Source: Caballeronia sp. SEWSISQ10-4 2 (GTDB lineage Bacteria; Pseudomonadota; Gammaproteobacteria; Burkholderiales; Burkholderiaceae). Taken from it: a stretch of DNA of 37,755 bases. The stretch spans positions 1 to 37,755 of the forward strand of contig NZ_JALPRJ010000076.1 in assembly GCF_030464885.1 (NCBI RefSeq). The letters are read 5' to 3'. Of this stretch, positions 18,116 to 26,172 are shown in pieces (the stretch's first letter is position 1; each line of letters opens with the position of its first letter). A program made the position numbers and the translations under genes. Under the pieces are notes generated by a model. The model saw only the letters and a program-made list of their open reading frames with translations, was not told the DNA's origin and did not search any database.

Positions 18116-18859
18116 TCAAAACAGTCCGGAGATCAAGCGGTATCGCACTCGGCTCATGTATTGGCGATAAGTGCCGTCTTTCGATAGCAGGCGCTCTTCT
18201 CGCGTAATGCGTACGACTTGGACTGTCCATTGCATGAGAACGATCAGGACGTTCCGTGGGCCGAAGTTTGCAAGGAGAAAACCAATGTCGGTCACGAAAT
18301 AGCCTAGATACATTGGGTGGCGGACGATGCGATAGGGTCCGAAAACCACGACGCCACGATTAGCCGGCAACAGGCCAAACGAACGCCGCAGGGACCATTT
18401 TGCGTACACCTGGATGATAACGCCCGCCACCTGGACACCTGCGGCGCACAGCTCCGGAACCACCCGGATGCCTGGCTCGATCCGGAACGCCACAAAGTAA
18501 TAGGTTGCAAATATCGTCACGACCAGACTGAGCGGATTCCAGTCACGCTCGAGCGGTACGCGCGAAAAAATTGCAAGACCTACCGTCAGCAATTCCGCAA
18601 AGGCGAAAAATACCAGTGTGATACGGGATGTGTCCTTGAGATACTGGTGGACCGTCACGACCAGGAATAAGTAAAGCACCGCAGCCGTAAGGGCTCGCAG
18701 GACGATTTCCGTGGCGAGTTGCGCGCGCGTCAACCGGACTCGGTCCGCCGGGTGGGACGGCGCTTGCGCGCTGCCTGTATTCCTGCTCGAACTGACGGGC
18801 CGGGCCGCCCGATGCACACGGCTTTCGCCGCTGTGCGTTCCCTGATCTGATACGTACAT
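18116..18859 (-). CDS. isoprenylcysteine carboxyl methyltransferase-family membrane protein
   Basis: A 247-aa protein with a polar N-terminal 50 residues and about five membrane segments. The C-terminal FGPYRIVRHPMYLGYFVTDI motif and the following EERLL...YRQYMSRVRYRLI are the hallmark of the ICMT/PEMT-type membrane methyltransferase fold, which uses S-adenosylmethionine. Bacterial members have varied or unknown substrates. I place the start at the ATG at 18859 behind AAGGTGGGG; a GTG three codons upstream is the alternative. It is upstream of the TetR gene on the same strand, with a 200-base gap, and downstream of the Tad operon; no functional link is evident. Confidence 0.8.
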   Translation of the reverse strand: MYVSDQGTHSGESRVHRAARPVSSSRNTGSAQAPSHPADRVRLTRAQLATEIVLRALTAAVLYLFLVVTVHQYLKDTSRITLVFFAFAELLTVGLAIFSRVPLERDWNPLSLVVTIFATYYFVAFRIEPGIRVVPELCAAGVQVAGVIIQVYAKWSLRRSFGLLPANRGVVVFGPYRIVRHPMYLGYFVTDIGFLLANFGPRNVLIVLMQWTVQVVRITREERLLSKDGTYRQYMSRVRYRLISGLF

Positions 18860-19140
18860 GATCCCCACCTTGTGTAGTAACCGGATTGTGTCAAAGGTGC
18901 CGTCCGGATATTTGTTTCACAGTCCTAATCTTGAGAACGAGATGTTCCTCAACTCAGGTCCATTCATTCAGCTATAAAAAACACGGCTTGCAACCCATCG
19001 TTCTGCTGTTTTTTCTGCTTGCATGGCCGCTTGTTGATCAGCTTCGTGCAAATTCCGCCTGAACGCGCGCTCTTCTCCGTTCACCGACATACTCACGCAA
19101 CAGTTGAACGGTTACGCTGTTCGTGTCTTGACGCATCCAT

Positions 19141-20190
19141 CTACTGTGCCAGGCTGGCCGCCGTGACCGCGCCGTAATACGTGCCCGCACCGCCCCCGCC
19201 GCTTGCCCCTGGTGCTTTATAGCCGGCAATGAAGTGGCCACTAATGTATGGGTTACTTCCGTTCACGGCGCCGTCAATATGAAATGGCGCAAACCCGACA
19301 ATTGGAACAGCGCTCCCGGTATTCAGGGAGGTGACAACCGGCAGCAACACATCAGCCGGGACCGGTACGTTGTTGTAAATGGAATTCTTGACTCCGGACT
19401 GAATCCAGGTGGTATCGCCAATACTCAACGGGGTCGGGTTGCCATTGGCAATCAGATCTCTAATCGACGGGACGTCCTGGACGTTTAACTGAAATGACGT
19501 CCACTGCCCCCCCCATAGTCCCGTTGCGCAGCCAGGGTACTGGTACGACGTACCTATCTTGAATTCTTTGGGCTGGCCGGTCGCGGGGTCATTCAGCGGT
19601 TGCCCGGTCGCGGAATTCCAATAGGCCGAGTACAGACATTGGGTAATGGCTGTCGGAAACAGACTGCCCTTCGCGGCATATCCTGGCGCGGAGATAACCG
19701 CCACGGCGGTGGCGCTAATGGGCAGGGTAGTAATGCCGATCACGGGGGCTAACAGAAGCGTCAGCGGGCCCCCATTCTGACCTGCAGAGCGACTGACCGT
19801 CACCTGCACAGCGGGTTTGTCGTAAGTTCCCGGCGTGATGCCCGGTAACTGCAAGCCCGCGGGGCTTCCCGTTACGTTCCAGTAGCCGCTTTGAACTGTG
19901 CCTGTGGTCAGCATTGTGCCCTCTGTCGCGTTCAGGCTGATGGCGGACTGAGCCTTGGCGTCCGCTTGAGTCCAGTTCGGTTTTGCGTAATTCGGGCCAA
20001 GCGCCCCGGCACCTGCGAGGGCTGCTACATCCGCGGCATTCTGCAGTTCGTTGCGCACTACCCACGCCCGCCCGAGATCGATCGCCAGTGCGGCAAAACC
20101 AATCAGTACCACGAGACAAAGTGCGGTCATGACGGCCACGACGCCACGCTGCCGACTTGGCGCTTGGATACGGTTTCTTTTGGATCTCAT
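19141..20190 (-). CDS. tadG: TadG-like pilus assembly protein
   Basis: A 349-aa protein opening with QRGVVAVMTALCLVVLIGFA and then IDLGRAWVVRNELQNAADVAALAG, the TadE/TadG-type N-terminal membrane anchor (Flp pilus TadG domain). The remaining 280 residues form an extracytoplasmic region without the von Willebrand A MIDAS motif found in longer TadG proteins. The ATG at 20190 is chosen because GGAG lies 7 bases upstream; the ATG at 20196 would have only one base of spacing. It is the last gene of the tad operon, 44 bases after tadE. Tad pseudopilin-like proteins help pilus assembly or anchoring; the exact role is not established. Confidence 0.85.
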   Translation of the reverse strand: MRSKRNRIQAPSRQRGVVAVMTALCLVVLIGFAALAIDLGRAWVVRNELQNAADVAALAGAGALGPNYAKPNWTQADAKAQSAISLNATEGTMLTTGTVQSGYWNVTGSPAGLQLPGITPGTYDKPAVQVTVSRSAGQNGGPLTLLLAPVIGITTLPISATAVAVISAPGYAAKGSLFPTAITQCLYSAYWNSATGQPLNDPATGQPKEFKIGTSYQYPGCATGLWGGQWTSFQLNVQDVPSIRDLIANGNPTPLSIGDTTWIQSGVKNSIYNNVPVPADVLLPVVTSLNTGSAVPIVGFAPFHIDGAVNGSNPYISGHFIAGYKAPGASGGGGAGTYYGAVTAASLAQ

Positions 20191-20234
20191 TTTCATACTC
20201 CATTGCGATCACAGTTGTGCCCGGCGGTGACCGC

Positions 20235-20825
20235 CTATTCGTAATCCATAGTGGTCACGGCAGAGATTGCCATTGCATTTTTTGCTGTCCCGGCTAGTGG
20301 GTTGATGATTGTCCCGAGTGCAAGCCCGCCATACGTGTAGGTGACCGTCACCTTCAGCGGAAGGCCAGTCGTGGTGCCCGCGGATTGGTCCACGGCCACC
20401 GAGATCGGCGTGGCCGTACCAAAAGTGATCAGGTAGTTCGACGCATAGTTCTGCGCAACGCTGGTGATTTGCGCAACCGTCATTTGAGGCACCTTGTAAA
20501 TAACACCTGCCCGGGCCGCCTCCCGGCTCGCATTGGTGATGACCGCCTTGTCGTAAAGCGCGATGCTGAACTCCACGATTCCGAACAGGAGTAGCAACAG
20601 CAGAGGCAGGATGAGCGCGAACTCCACCACGGCCGAACCTGCCTGACGGCGCAGCCCGTGCCGGCCTGGCGCGCGCGACGCAGGGGCATCGTGTGATGCG
20701 ACACGGTTCTTTTGCCGCTGCCTCGTATTTTTCGACTGGGCACGCTCACCCGAACGTGACGTTTTTTGATCAGTTGGCGACCACGACGCGGTATGCCCGG
20801 TGAACTGACTCGTTTTCTGGCTCAT
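20235..20825 (-). CDS. tadE: TadE-like pseudopilin
   Basis: A 196-aa protein with an unusually long basic, polar N-terminal stretch of about 65 residues before the membrane segment QAGSAVVEFALILPLLLLLL, which is the TadE-type pseudopilin signature with Glu five residues after the likely processing site. DKAVITNASREAARAGV follows, as usual for the family. The start at 20825 (ATG behind GGGGGT) was chosen over the upstream in-frame start at 21011, which has no ribosome site. Prepilin peptidase processing by the CpaA product is expected. It lies between tadC and tadG in the operon. Confidence 0.85.
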   Translation of the reverse strand: MSQKTSQFTGHTASWSPTDQKTSRSGERAQSKNTRQRQKNRVASHDAPASRAPGRHGLRRQAGSAVVEFALILPLLLLLLFGIVEFSIALYDKAVITNASREAARAGVIYKVPQMTVAQITSVAQNYASNYLITFGTATPISVAVDQSAGTTTGLPLKVTVTYTYGGLALGTIINPLAGTAKNAMAISAVTTMDYE

Positions 20826-21033
20826 TTTTAACCCCCGTGGGCTGTACTTGATCGAGCTATCCGATTGGTGGGCGCCGTGCCCCGATCCTTGCAAAACTGT
20901 CAGTAGTGCCCGGCGCATGCTTTTCTTTTCTGCTTCATCAAACTGCGACACATCCTGATTTGCCTGCTCGATTCTCACGCATTGAGCGGACCATCCCGTC
21001 CGGCCAGACAAACAAACTGAACATGGCCAAACC

Positions 21034-21996
21034 TCAGCCCGCCGAGCCGGTCAGCGTCGGCATTAGCACACGATAGATGCTGATGGCCGCGGGACCCACC
21101 AGCACGGTCATCAGCGCCGGGAAAATACAGAAAATCAGCGGAAACAGCAGTTTCAGCGCGATCTTCGCGGCCCGTTCCTCGGCGCGCATCCTGCGGCGCG
21201 TGCGCAACGTCTCGGACATGACCCCCAGCGATGCGCCGATGCTGGTGCCAAACCGTTCCGCCTGGATCAGCATCGATGCGAACATATCGATGTCCTCGAC
21301 ACCGGTGCGCAGCGCGAGGTTGCGCAGCGCTTTTTCTTTCGTGAAGCCGGAGCGCATTTCAAGCAGCATCAATTGCAGTTCACTGGCGACCGCCGGGCTG
21401 CTGATCACGATCTCGCTTGCGACCCGCATCAGCGCGGCGTCCATACCCAGGCCCGCTTCGATACACACGGTCAGCAGGTCGAGCGCATCGGGAAAACCCT
21501 CCAGGATCTCGCGCTGACGCCGTGCCCGGCAGTGCATCAGCACGACATTGGGCGCGTAGTAGCCGATCAGCCCAAGCAGCGCCAGGATCATCCACAGCAC
21601 AGACTGGTGGTCATCCACGAGGGTTGTGCGCAGCAGCCACGCCAGCCCGAGCAGCGGCAGCATCAGTGCGAGGACTGTCTTCGCCGCGAAATAGAGCGCA
21701 GCGGCCGCCGGGGTGCGCCAGCCGGCGTTCATCAGGCGCAGCCGTAGCGGCGAGTCTTCCCAGCCTTCCTTCGGAATCGAGAGCTGCGAAATCGGACGGG
21801 AGATGTCCGCCATCCTTTCGACCCACCCGGCGCCAGCGGACGAAGGTGGTTCAATCGAGACGGACACGCCGCCCGCCTGTTCGATGCGGCGTTGCATATC
21901 GCGCGGCGCCAGCCACCACATGAGCGCGACGACGGCGCCAAATACCGCCGCAAACAGGCCGGCAAGCAGCATATGCGTTGAATTGAGTGTTTCCAT
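21034..21996 (-). CDS. tadC: TadC inner-membrane platform protein
   Basis: A 320-aa membrane protein of the type II secretion GspF family. The cytoplasmic F domain (about 150-280) contains FPDALDLLTVCIEAGLGMDA and RTGVEDIDMFASMLIQAERF followed by GTSIGASLGVMSETLRTRRR, all typical of TadC. Membrane segments flank it at the N-terminus, near residue 110-150 and at the C-terminus. With TadB it forms the inner-membrane platform on which the CpaF ATPase acts. The ATG at 21996 has GGAGAA upstream. It follows tadB by 39 bases. Confidence 0.93.
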   Translation of the reverse strand: METLNSTHMLLAGLFAAVFGAVVALMWWLAPRDMQRRIEQAGGVSVSIEPPSSAGAGWVERMADISRPISQLSIPKEGWEDSPLRLRLMNAGWRTPAAAALYFAAKTVLALMLPLLGLAWLLRTTLVDDHQSVLWMILALLGLIGYYAPNVVLMHCRARRQREILEGFPDALDLLTVCIEAGLGMDAALMRVASEIVISSPAVASELQLMLLEMRSGFTKEKALRNLALRTGVEDIDMFASMLIQAERFGTSIGASLGVMSETLRTRRRMRAEERAAKIALKLLFPLIFCIFPALMTVLVGPAAISIYRVLMPTLTGSAG

Positions 21997-22035
21997 TACG
22001 GTTCTCCAGTTCTGTCTGTGTGCAGCGGCCTGTTC

Positions 22036-23019
22036 TCACACGCGGATCTGCACGATGCGCCGCATCCACAGGACCCCGAATACCATCGAGACAAGGACGG
22101 TCTCGACGACGGTCAGCCCGGCCGGGTCCTCCCACAACACAGCAAGGAAGGTCGGATTCAGCACATGTATTGCGCCCGCAGTGACGAACGGCAAGAGCCC
22201 GAGGATCCACGCGGACAGACGCCCTTCGGCGGACAGCACCCGCACCTTGTCGAACAACTGCAGGCGTGCGCGGACCAGTGCCGCAATGCTGTCCAGTATC
22301 TCGGCGAGATTGCCGCCGGTTTCCCGTTGGATCAGCACGGCGATCACGAAATAGCGCAGGTCGTGCACCGGGACGCGCGTGGCAAGGTTCATTAGAGCGT
22401 CGTTCAGCGTGACGCCGTAGTTGATTTCATCGAACACGATGCGGAATTCACCGCCCATCGGCTCGGCAAACTCGCTGCCGAGCATGCCGATCGCACTGGA
22501 GAACGAATGCCCCGCGCGCAACGCGCGGCTGATCATGTCGGCCGCTTCGGGCAACTGGCGCTCGAGGACGCGCAGACGCTTGCGGCGACAGCGCAACACC
22601 CGCAGCGTCGGGAAGGCGAGCGCCGTGACACCGGCCAGCGCGATCAGCGGCATCGGCACAGGTAGCGGCGCGAAACTGGCCGCCACCGCTACGATCGCGA
22701 CCGCGACCACGCTGTGCACGACCAGACGGCCCACCGTGAGGCTCAACCCGGACTGCAGAATGATCCGGTCGAGCATCTGCACGCGCGGCATGCGCATCAT
22801 TAGCGCGTCCAGCGGTTTTGATCCGCTGAGCATGCGCTCCTTCAGGATGGTCAGCCGCTCCCCCTGCACCTGTGCGCCCGCCGACAGGGCCTGGATGCGC
22901 TGCTCCAGGCGGCGCGCGGCAGGGCCGTGGCGGCTGTTCCACCATTGGTACACGCCTTCAATCCCCAGTACCACGGCGACGAACAGCAAGATGACGAAGG
23001 TGTAGAAGATCGGATTCAT
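22036..23019 (-). CDS. tadB: TadB inner-membrane platform protein
   Basis: A 327-aa GspF-type protein: N-terminal membrane segment (MNPIFYTFVILLFVAVVLGI), further segments near 105-150, then the F domain with LPEAADMISRALRAGHSFSS and VPVHDLRYFVIAVLIQRETG followed by GNLAEILDSIA. It pairs with TadC. The frame is open upstream to 23178, but the ATG at 23019 starts the hydrophobic segment and matches the family; the 53-base gap after cpaF also supports it. Regulation is with the operon. Confidence 0.93.
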   Translation of the reverse strand: MNPIFYTFVILLFVAVVLGIEGVYQWWNSRHGPAARRLEQRIQALSAGAQVQGERLTILKERMLSGSKPLDALMMRMPRVQMLDRIILQSGLSLTVGRLVVHSVVAVAIVAVAASFAPLPVPMPLIALAGVTALAFPTLRVLRCRRKRLRVLERQLPEAADMISRALRAGHSFSSAIGMLGSEFAEPMGGEFRIVFDEINYGVTLNDALMNLATRVPVHDLRYFVIAVLIQRETGGNLAEILDSIAALVRARLQLFDKVRVLSAEGRLSAWILGLLPFVTAGAIHVLNPTFLAVLWEDPAGLTVVETVLVSMVFGVLWMRRIVQIRV

Positions 23020-23072
23020 GGATGTCTCACAAAAAAAGAGCGGTGAGCGCCGTTTCTCGCCGGCGCTGTCCG

Positions 23073-24440
23073 TTACGCGGTGTCGAAGTGCCGGGCGGGA
23101 TCGTAAAGCTGGTCGGGCAGCGTGATGCCGAACGCCTGCAACCGCTGCGTGAACTTGGGCCGCACGCCGGTTGCGCAAAAGTAGCCGCGCACCGCACCGT
23201 TCTGGTCGACACCGGTGCGCTTGAACGTGAAGATTTCCTGCATGTTGACAATATCGCCTTCCATACCCGTCAGCTCCTGGATGCTGACGATCTTCCGGCG
23301 TCCGTCGGTCAGCCGGGCCACCTGGACCACCACCGAGATCGCCGACGAGATCTGCTGTCGCAGGTTCTTGGGCGGCAGTACGAGCCCGGCGAGGCTGATC
23401 ATGTTTTCGAGGCGGGTCAACGCGTCGCGCGGCGTGTTCGCGTGAATCGTCGCGAGCGATCCTTCGTGGCCGGTGTTCATCGCATTGAGCATGTCCAGCG
23501 CTTCTTCTCCGCGCACTTCACCTAGGATGATGCGATCGGGGCGCATCCGCAGCGCGTTGCGCACCAGCGTGCGCTGCGTGATTTCACCGCGCCCCTCGAC
23601 ATTCGGCGGCCGTGTTTCCAGGCGCAGCACATGCTGCTGACGCAGCTGCAGCTCTGCCGCGTCCTCGATGGTCACGATGCGCTCGTCTTCCGGGATGAAC
23701 CCCGACAGGATGTTCAGCAGCGTCGTCTTGCCGCTGCCGGTACCACCCGACACGAGGATGTTCACCTTGGCGCGCGCGAGCGCGTCGAGTAGCTCGGCCA
23801 TCGGCGGCGTCAGGCTTTGCGATGCGACCAGGTCCGACACCTGCAGCGGGCTGACGGCGAAGCGCCGGATCGACATTAGTGGACCGTCGACGGCCGACGG
23901 CGGGATGATCGCGTTGACCCGCGATCCATCGGGCAGGCGTGCATCGACCATCGGGCTCGACTCGTCGATGCGCCGTCCGACGCGCGAGACGATCTTCTCG
24001 ATCACCTTCATCAGGTGCGCGTCGTCGTAGAAGGTCACGTCGGTCAACTCGAGGCGACCCTTGCGCTCGACGTAGGTCGTGCGGTATGTGTTGACGAGGA
24101 TGTCGGAGACGGTCGGATCACGCAGCAGCGCCTCGAGCGGGCCGAAGCCGAACATTTCGTCATGGATGTCAATCGCAAGCTGCTTGCGCTCCAGATCGTT
24201 CACCGGCGCCTTTTCCTCTTCAAGAATGCGCGCAATCAGCGTACCGATCTCCTGGCGGACCTGTTCGCCCGGCAGACGCGACAGCCGTTCCAGTTCGACG
24301 CGATCGAGCACGATCTCGTGGACCTGGCGCTTTAGCGTCTGGTATGCAGCGCGCGCCAGGCCGAGCGATGCGCGGTTGCCGCAATGACGCTCCGGCAGCG
24401 TGTGGATCATCTGGGACGACATCTGTTCACGTAATGACAT
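23073..24440 (-). CDS. cpaF: CpaF/TadA secretion ATPase
   Basis: A 455-aa hexameric motor ATPase of the type II/IV secretion family. It has an N-terminal helical domain, Walker A GGTGSGKT (232-239), the Asp box VTIEDAAEL (256-264), Walker B RIILGEVRG (303-311) and the His box GHEGSLATIHAN (324-335). All catalytic motifs are intact. It powers Flp pilus assembly from the cytoplasmic side of TadB/TadC. The ATG at 24440 has AGGAGAA upstream. It sits 20 bases after cpaE. Confidence 0.96.
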   Translation of the reverse strand: MSLREQMSSQMIHTLPERHCGNRASLGLARAAYQTLKRQVHEIVLDRVELERLSRLPGEQVRQEIGTLIARILEEEKAPVNDLERKQLAIDIHDEMFGFGPLEALLRDPTVSDILVNTYRTTYVERKGRLELTDVTFYDDAHLMKVIEKIVSRVGRRIDESSPMVDARLPDGSRVNAIIPPSAVDGPLMSIRRFAVSPLQVSDLVASQSLTPPMAELLDALARAKVNILVSGGTGSGKTTLLNILSGFIPEDERIVTIEDAAELQLRQQHVLRLETRPPNVEGRGEITQRTLVRNALRMRPDRIILGEVRGEEALDMLNAMNTGHEGSLATIHANTPRDALTRLENMISLAGLVLPPKNLRQQISSAISVVVQVARLTDGRRKIVSIQELTGMEGDIVNMQEIFTFKRTGVDQNGAVRGYFCATGVRPKFTQRLQAFGITLPDQLYDPARHFDTA

Positions 24441-24460
24441 GAGATTCTCCTGGCTGAACG

Positions 24461-25672
24461 TTATGAGACCGTGGACTGTCGCGGTGCGCCGGAGCGCCCG
24501 AACAGTTTCGCAAGCAGCGATTCATCGCGCTTGTCCGGGCTCGCAACGCCCGAAGAATGGTTCGCGATGTTTTGGGCGAGCATTTGCAGGCTGCGTGCAA
24601 GCGGGCTGTTGCGGGCCGTCTTCAACACGGGCTCTCCGAGATTGACCGCGTCATACGCCACCTGTGGGTCGTCGGGAATCAGATGGGACGGGCGCTTTCC
24701 CAGGACCTGCTCGAGCGCGCTCCTGGCCCGCTCGTCCTGGCGGCGGTGCCGGTTGACCAGCACACGGAGCCGGTCAACCGGGTAGGCAAGGGACACGAGG
24801 ATTTCCTGCAGGCGGCGAGCCGCTCGCACGTAGGGCATGCTCGCCTGAAGCACCATATGGATCTCGGCGCTGCGGTCGAGCGCAACGATCGATAGCGCAT
24901 TGATGCTCTGCCCCAGATCGAACAGCACAACGTCATAGCGAGGTGCTGCGACGCCGAGAATCCATTCGAGTTGCTCCTCGCGGATCTCGAGCGCCTTGAG
25001 CGGATCACCCGCGCCTGCGAGTATGTGAAAGCCAGGGCTCACGTGCATGAGGGATGCATCGAGAAACGCGGCGTCCATGCGGTCGACCTGCGCGCACATC
25101 TGTGGCAACGTCGAGGGGGGCTCCTGGTCGCTGACCAGGAATGCCGCGTCGCCGAACAGCTGGTTCAGGTCGACCAGCAGCACGCGCTTGCCGTGCAATG
25201 TGGAGATTGCGTGGCCGACGTTCGCCGCGATGAAACTGGTGCCTGCGCCGCCTTTGCAGGAAATGAACGACACCATATGCGTTTCATGCCGCTGGTCCGC
25301 TGCATGCTGCGCAATCGTGCGCTTTAGCGCGTCGCCGAGCGCGCGCGGATCGAGCGGCCAGTTCAGCACGTCGCGAACGCCTGCGCGCATCGCCGCGATC
25401 AGCGCGGCCGGCGACGCTTCGGGCAACAACAGGATGCAGGTCAGGCTCGGATAGCGGTGAACCAGCACGTCGACGGCAGGCAGTTCGGCGCGCTCGAGCG
25501 ACGACGCGTCGATGATCAGCACATCGAAAACGTCGAGACTGTCGCCACGCTCGAGCAACGTCGACGGCTCACCCTGCATCCGTGTGGTGGTATAGCTACC
25601 GCAGGCAGTGACGAGGCGGACGATCTCGGACATCCGGCCAGAGTGTTCCGAACTGATGAGGATATTGATCAT
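24461..25672 (-). CDS. cpaE: CpaE/TadZ pilus localisation ATPase
   Basis: A 403-aa protein with an N-terminal receiver-like domain (about 1-125; VLIIDASS, LLLPEASPAALIAAMRAG) and a C-terminal ParA/MinD-type domain. The deviant Walker A reads KGGAGTS (140-146) and lacks the usual second lysine; LLVDLN follows at 165-170. Such atypical Walker boxes are known in TadZ proteins, which place the secretion machinery in the cell. I chose the ATG at 25672 because the receiver-like fold begins there; earlier in-frame starts up to 25789 exist. It follows the lipoprotein gene by about 140 bases. Confidence 0.88.
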   Translation of the reverse strand: MINILISSEHSGRMSEIVRLVTACGSYTTTRMQGEPSTLLERGDSLDVFDVLIIDASSLERAELPAVDVLVHRYPSLTCILLLPEASPAALIAAMRAGVRDVLNWPLDPRALGDALKRTIAQHAADQRHETHMVSFISCKGGAGTSFIAANVGHAISTLHGKRVLLVDLNQLFGDAAFLVSDQEPPSTLPQMCAQVDRMDAAFLDASLMHVSPGFHILAGAGDPLKALEIREEQLEWILGVAAPRYDVVLFDLGQSINALSIVALDRSAEIHMVLQASMPYVRAARRLQEILVSLAYPVDRLRVLVNRHRRQDERARSALEQVLGKRPSHLIPDDPQVAYDAVNLGEPVLKTARNSPLARSLQMLAQNIANHSSGVASPDKRDESLLAKLFGRSGAPRQSTVS

Positions 25673-25813
25673 GATGTTGTCACCCGCTGGCAACTTTGGT
25701 TGCATGTACTGCCGCCGCTCGAGCTGGTGAGGCTCTCGCGTGGCAATGTGGTGGTAAAAGGCGGCATCGTCAGAGTCAGCGGCACGCACGGAATCATCGT
25801 CGGCTCAATGTGT

Positions 25814-26152
25814 CTACTGGCCGCTCGCCGGGGCGGGCATGCCACCGCCTCCGCTGCTGCTACCGCTACCGCCTACGCCGATTACGAACGGGTTGGTGGT
25901 CGACGTGGGCTGCTGGAACGACGCGTTGTAGTTCGACATCGCCGCGACTGCGGCCTTGCCGTCAATCCCGCTGCTGGACGGATGATGGGTCGCCGCGTCA
26001 GGATCGATGATCTGCGCCTGGGTCACGGTCCTGACGGACTGGCCGAAGTGGCTATCCCAGATGGGCGTCGTCGACAGGCAACCACTCAGTGCGACGCAGG
26101 CCGGTGCGATCAGTGCTACCCAGCGCAAGAAGAGAATGGGTCGGATGGTCAT
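25814..26152 (-). CDS. small Tad-locus lipoprotein (CpaD/RcpB-like position)
   Basis: A 112-aa predicted lipoprotein: a signal sequence ends in the lipobox LSGC (Cys at about residue 25). The mature part has SVRTVTQAQIIDPDAA, then DGKAAVAAMSNYNASFQQP, a pattern I associate with short Tad-locus lipoproteins, and ends in a glycine-serine-rich tail. It is much shorter than CpaD or TadD. By position between secretin and cpaE it may serve as a secretin-assisting outer-membrane lipoprotein; this is inference. ATG at 26152 with AGGAGAA upstream. Confidence 0.8.
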   Translation of the reverse strand: MTIRPILFLRWVALIAPACVALSGCLSTTPIWDSHFGQSVRTVTQAQIIDPDAATHHPSSSGIDGKAAVAAMSNYNASFQQPTSTTNPFVIGVGGSGSSSGGGGMPAPASGQ

Positions 26153-26172
26153 GATGTTCTCCTGGTGAAGCT

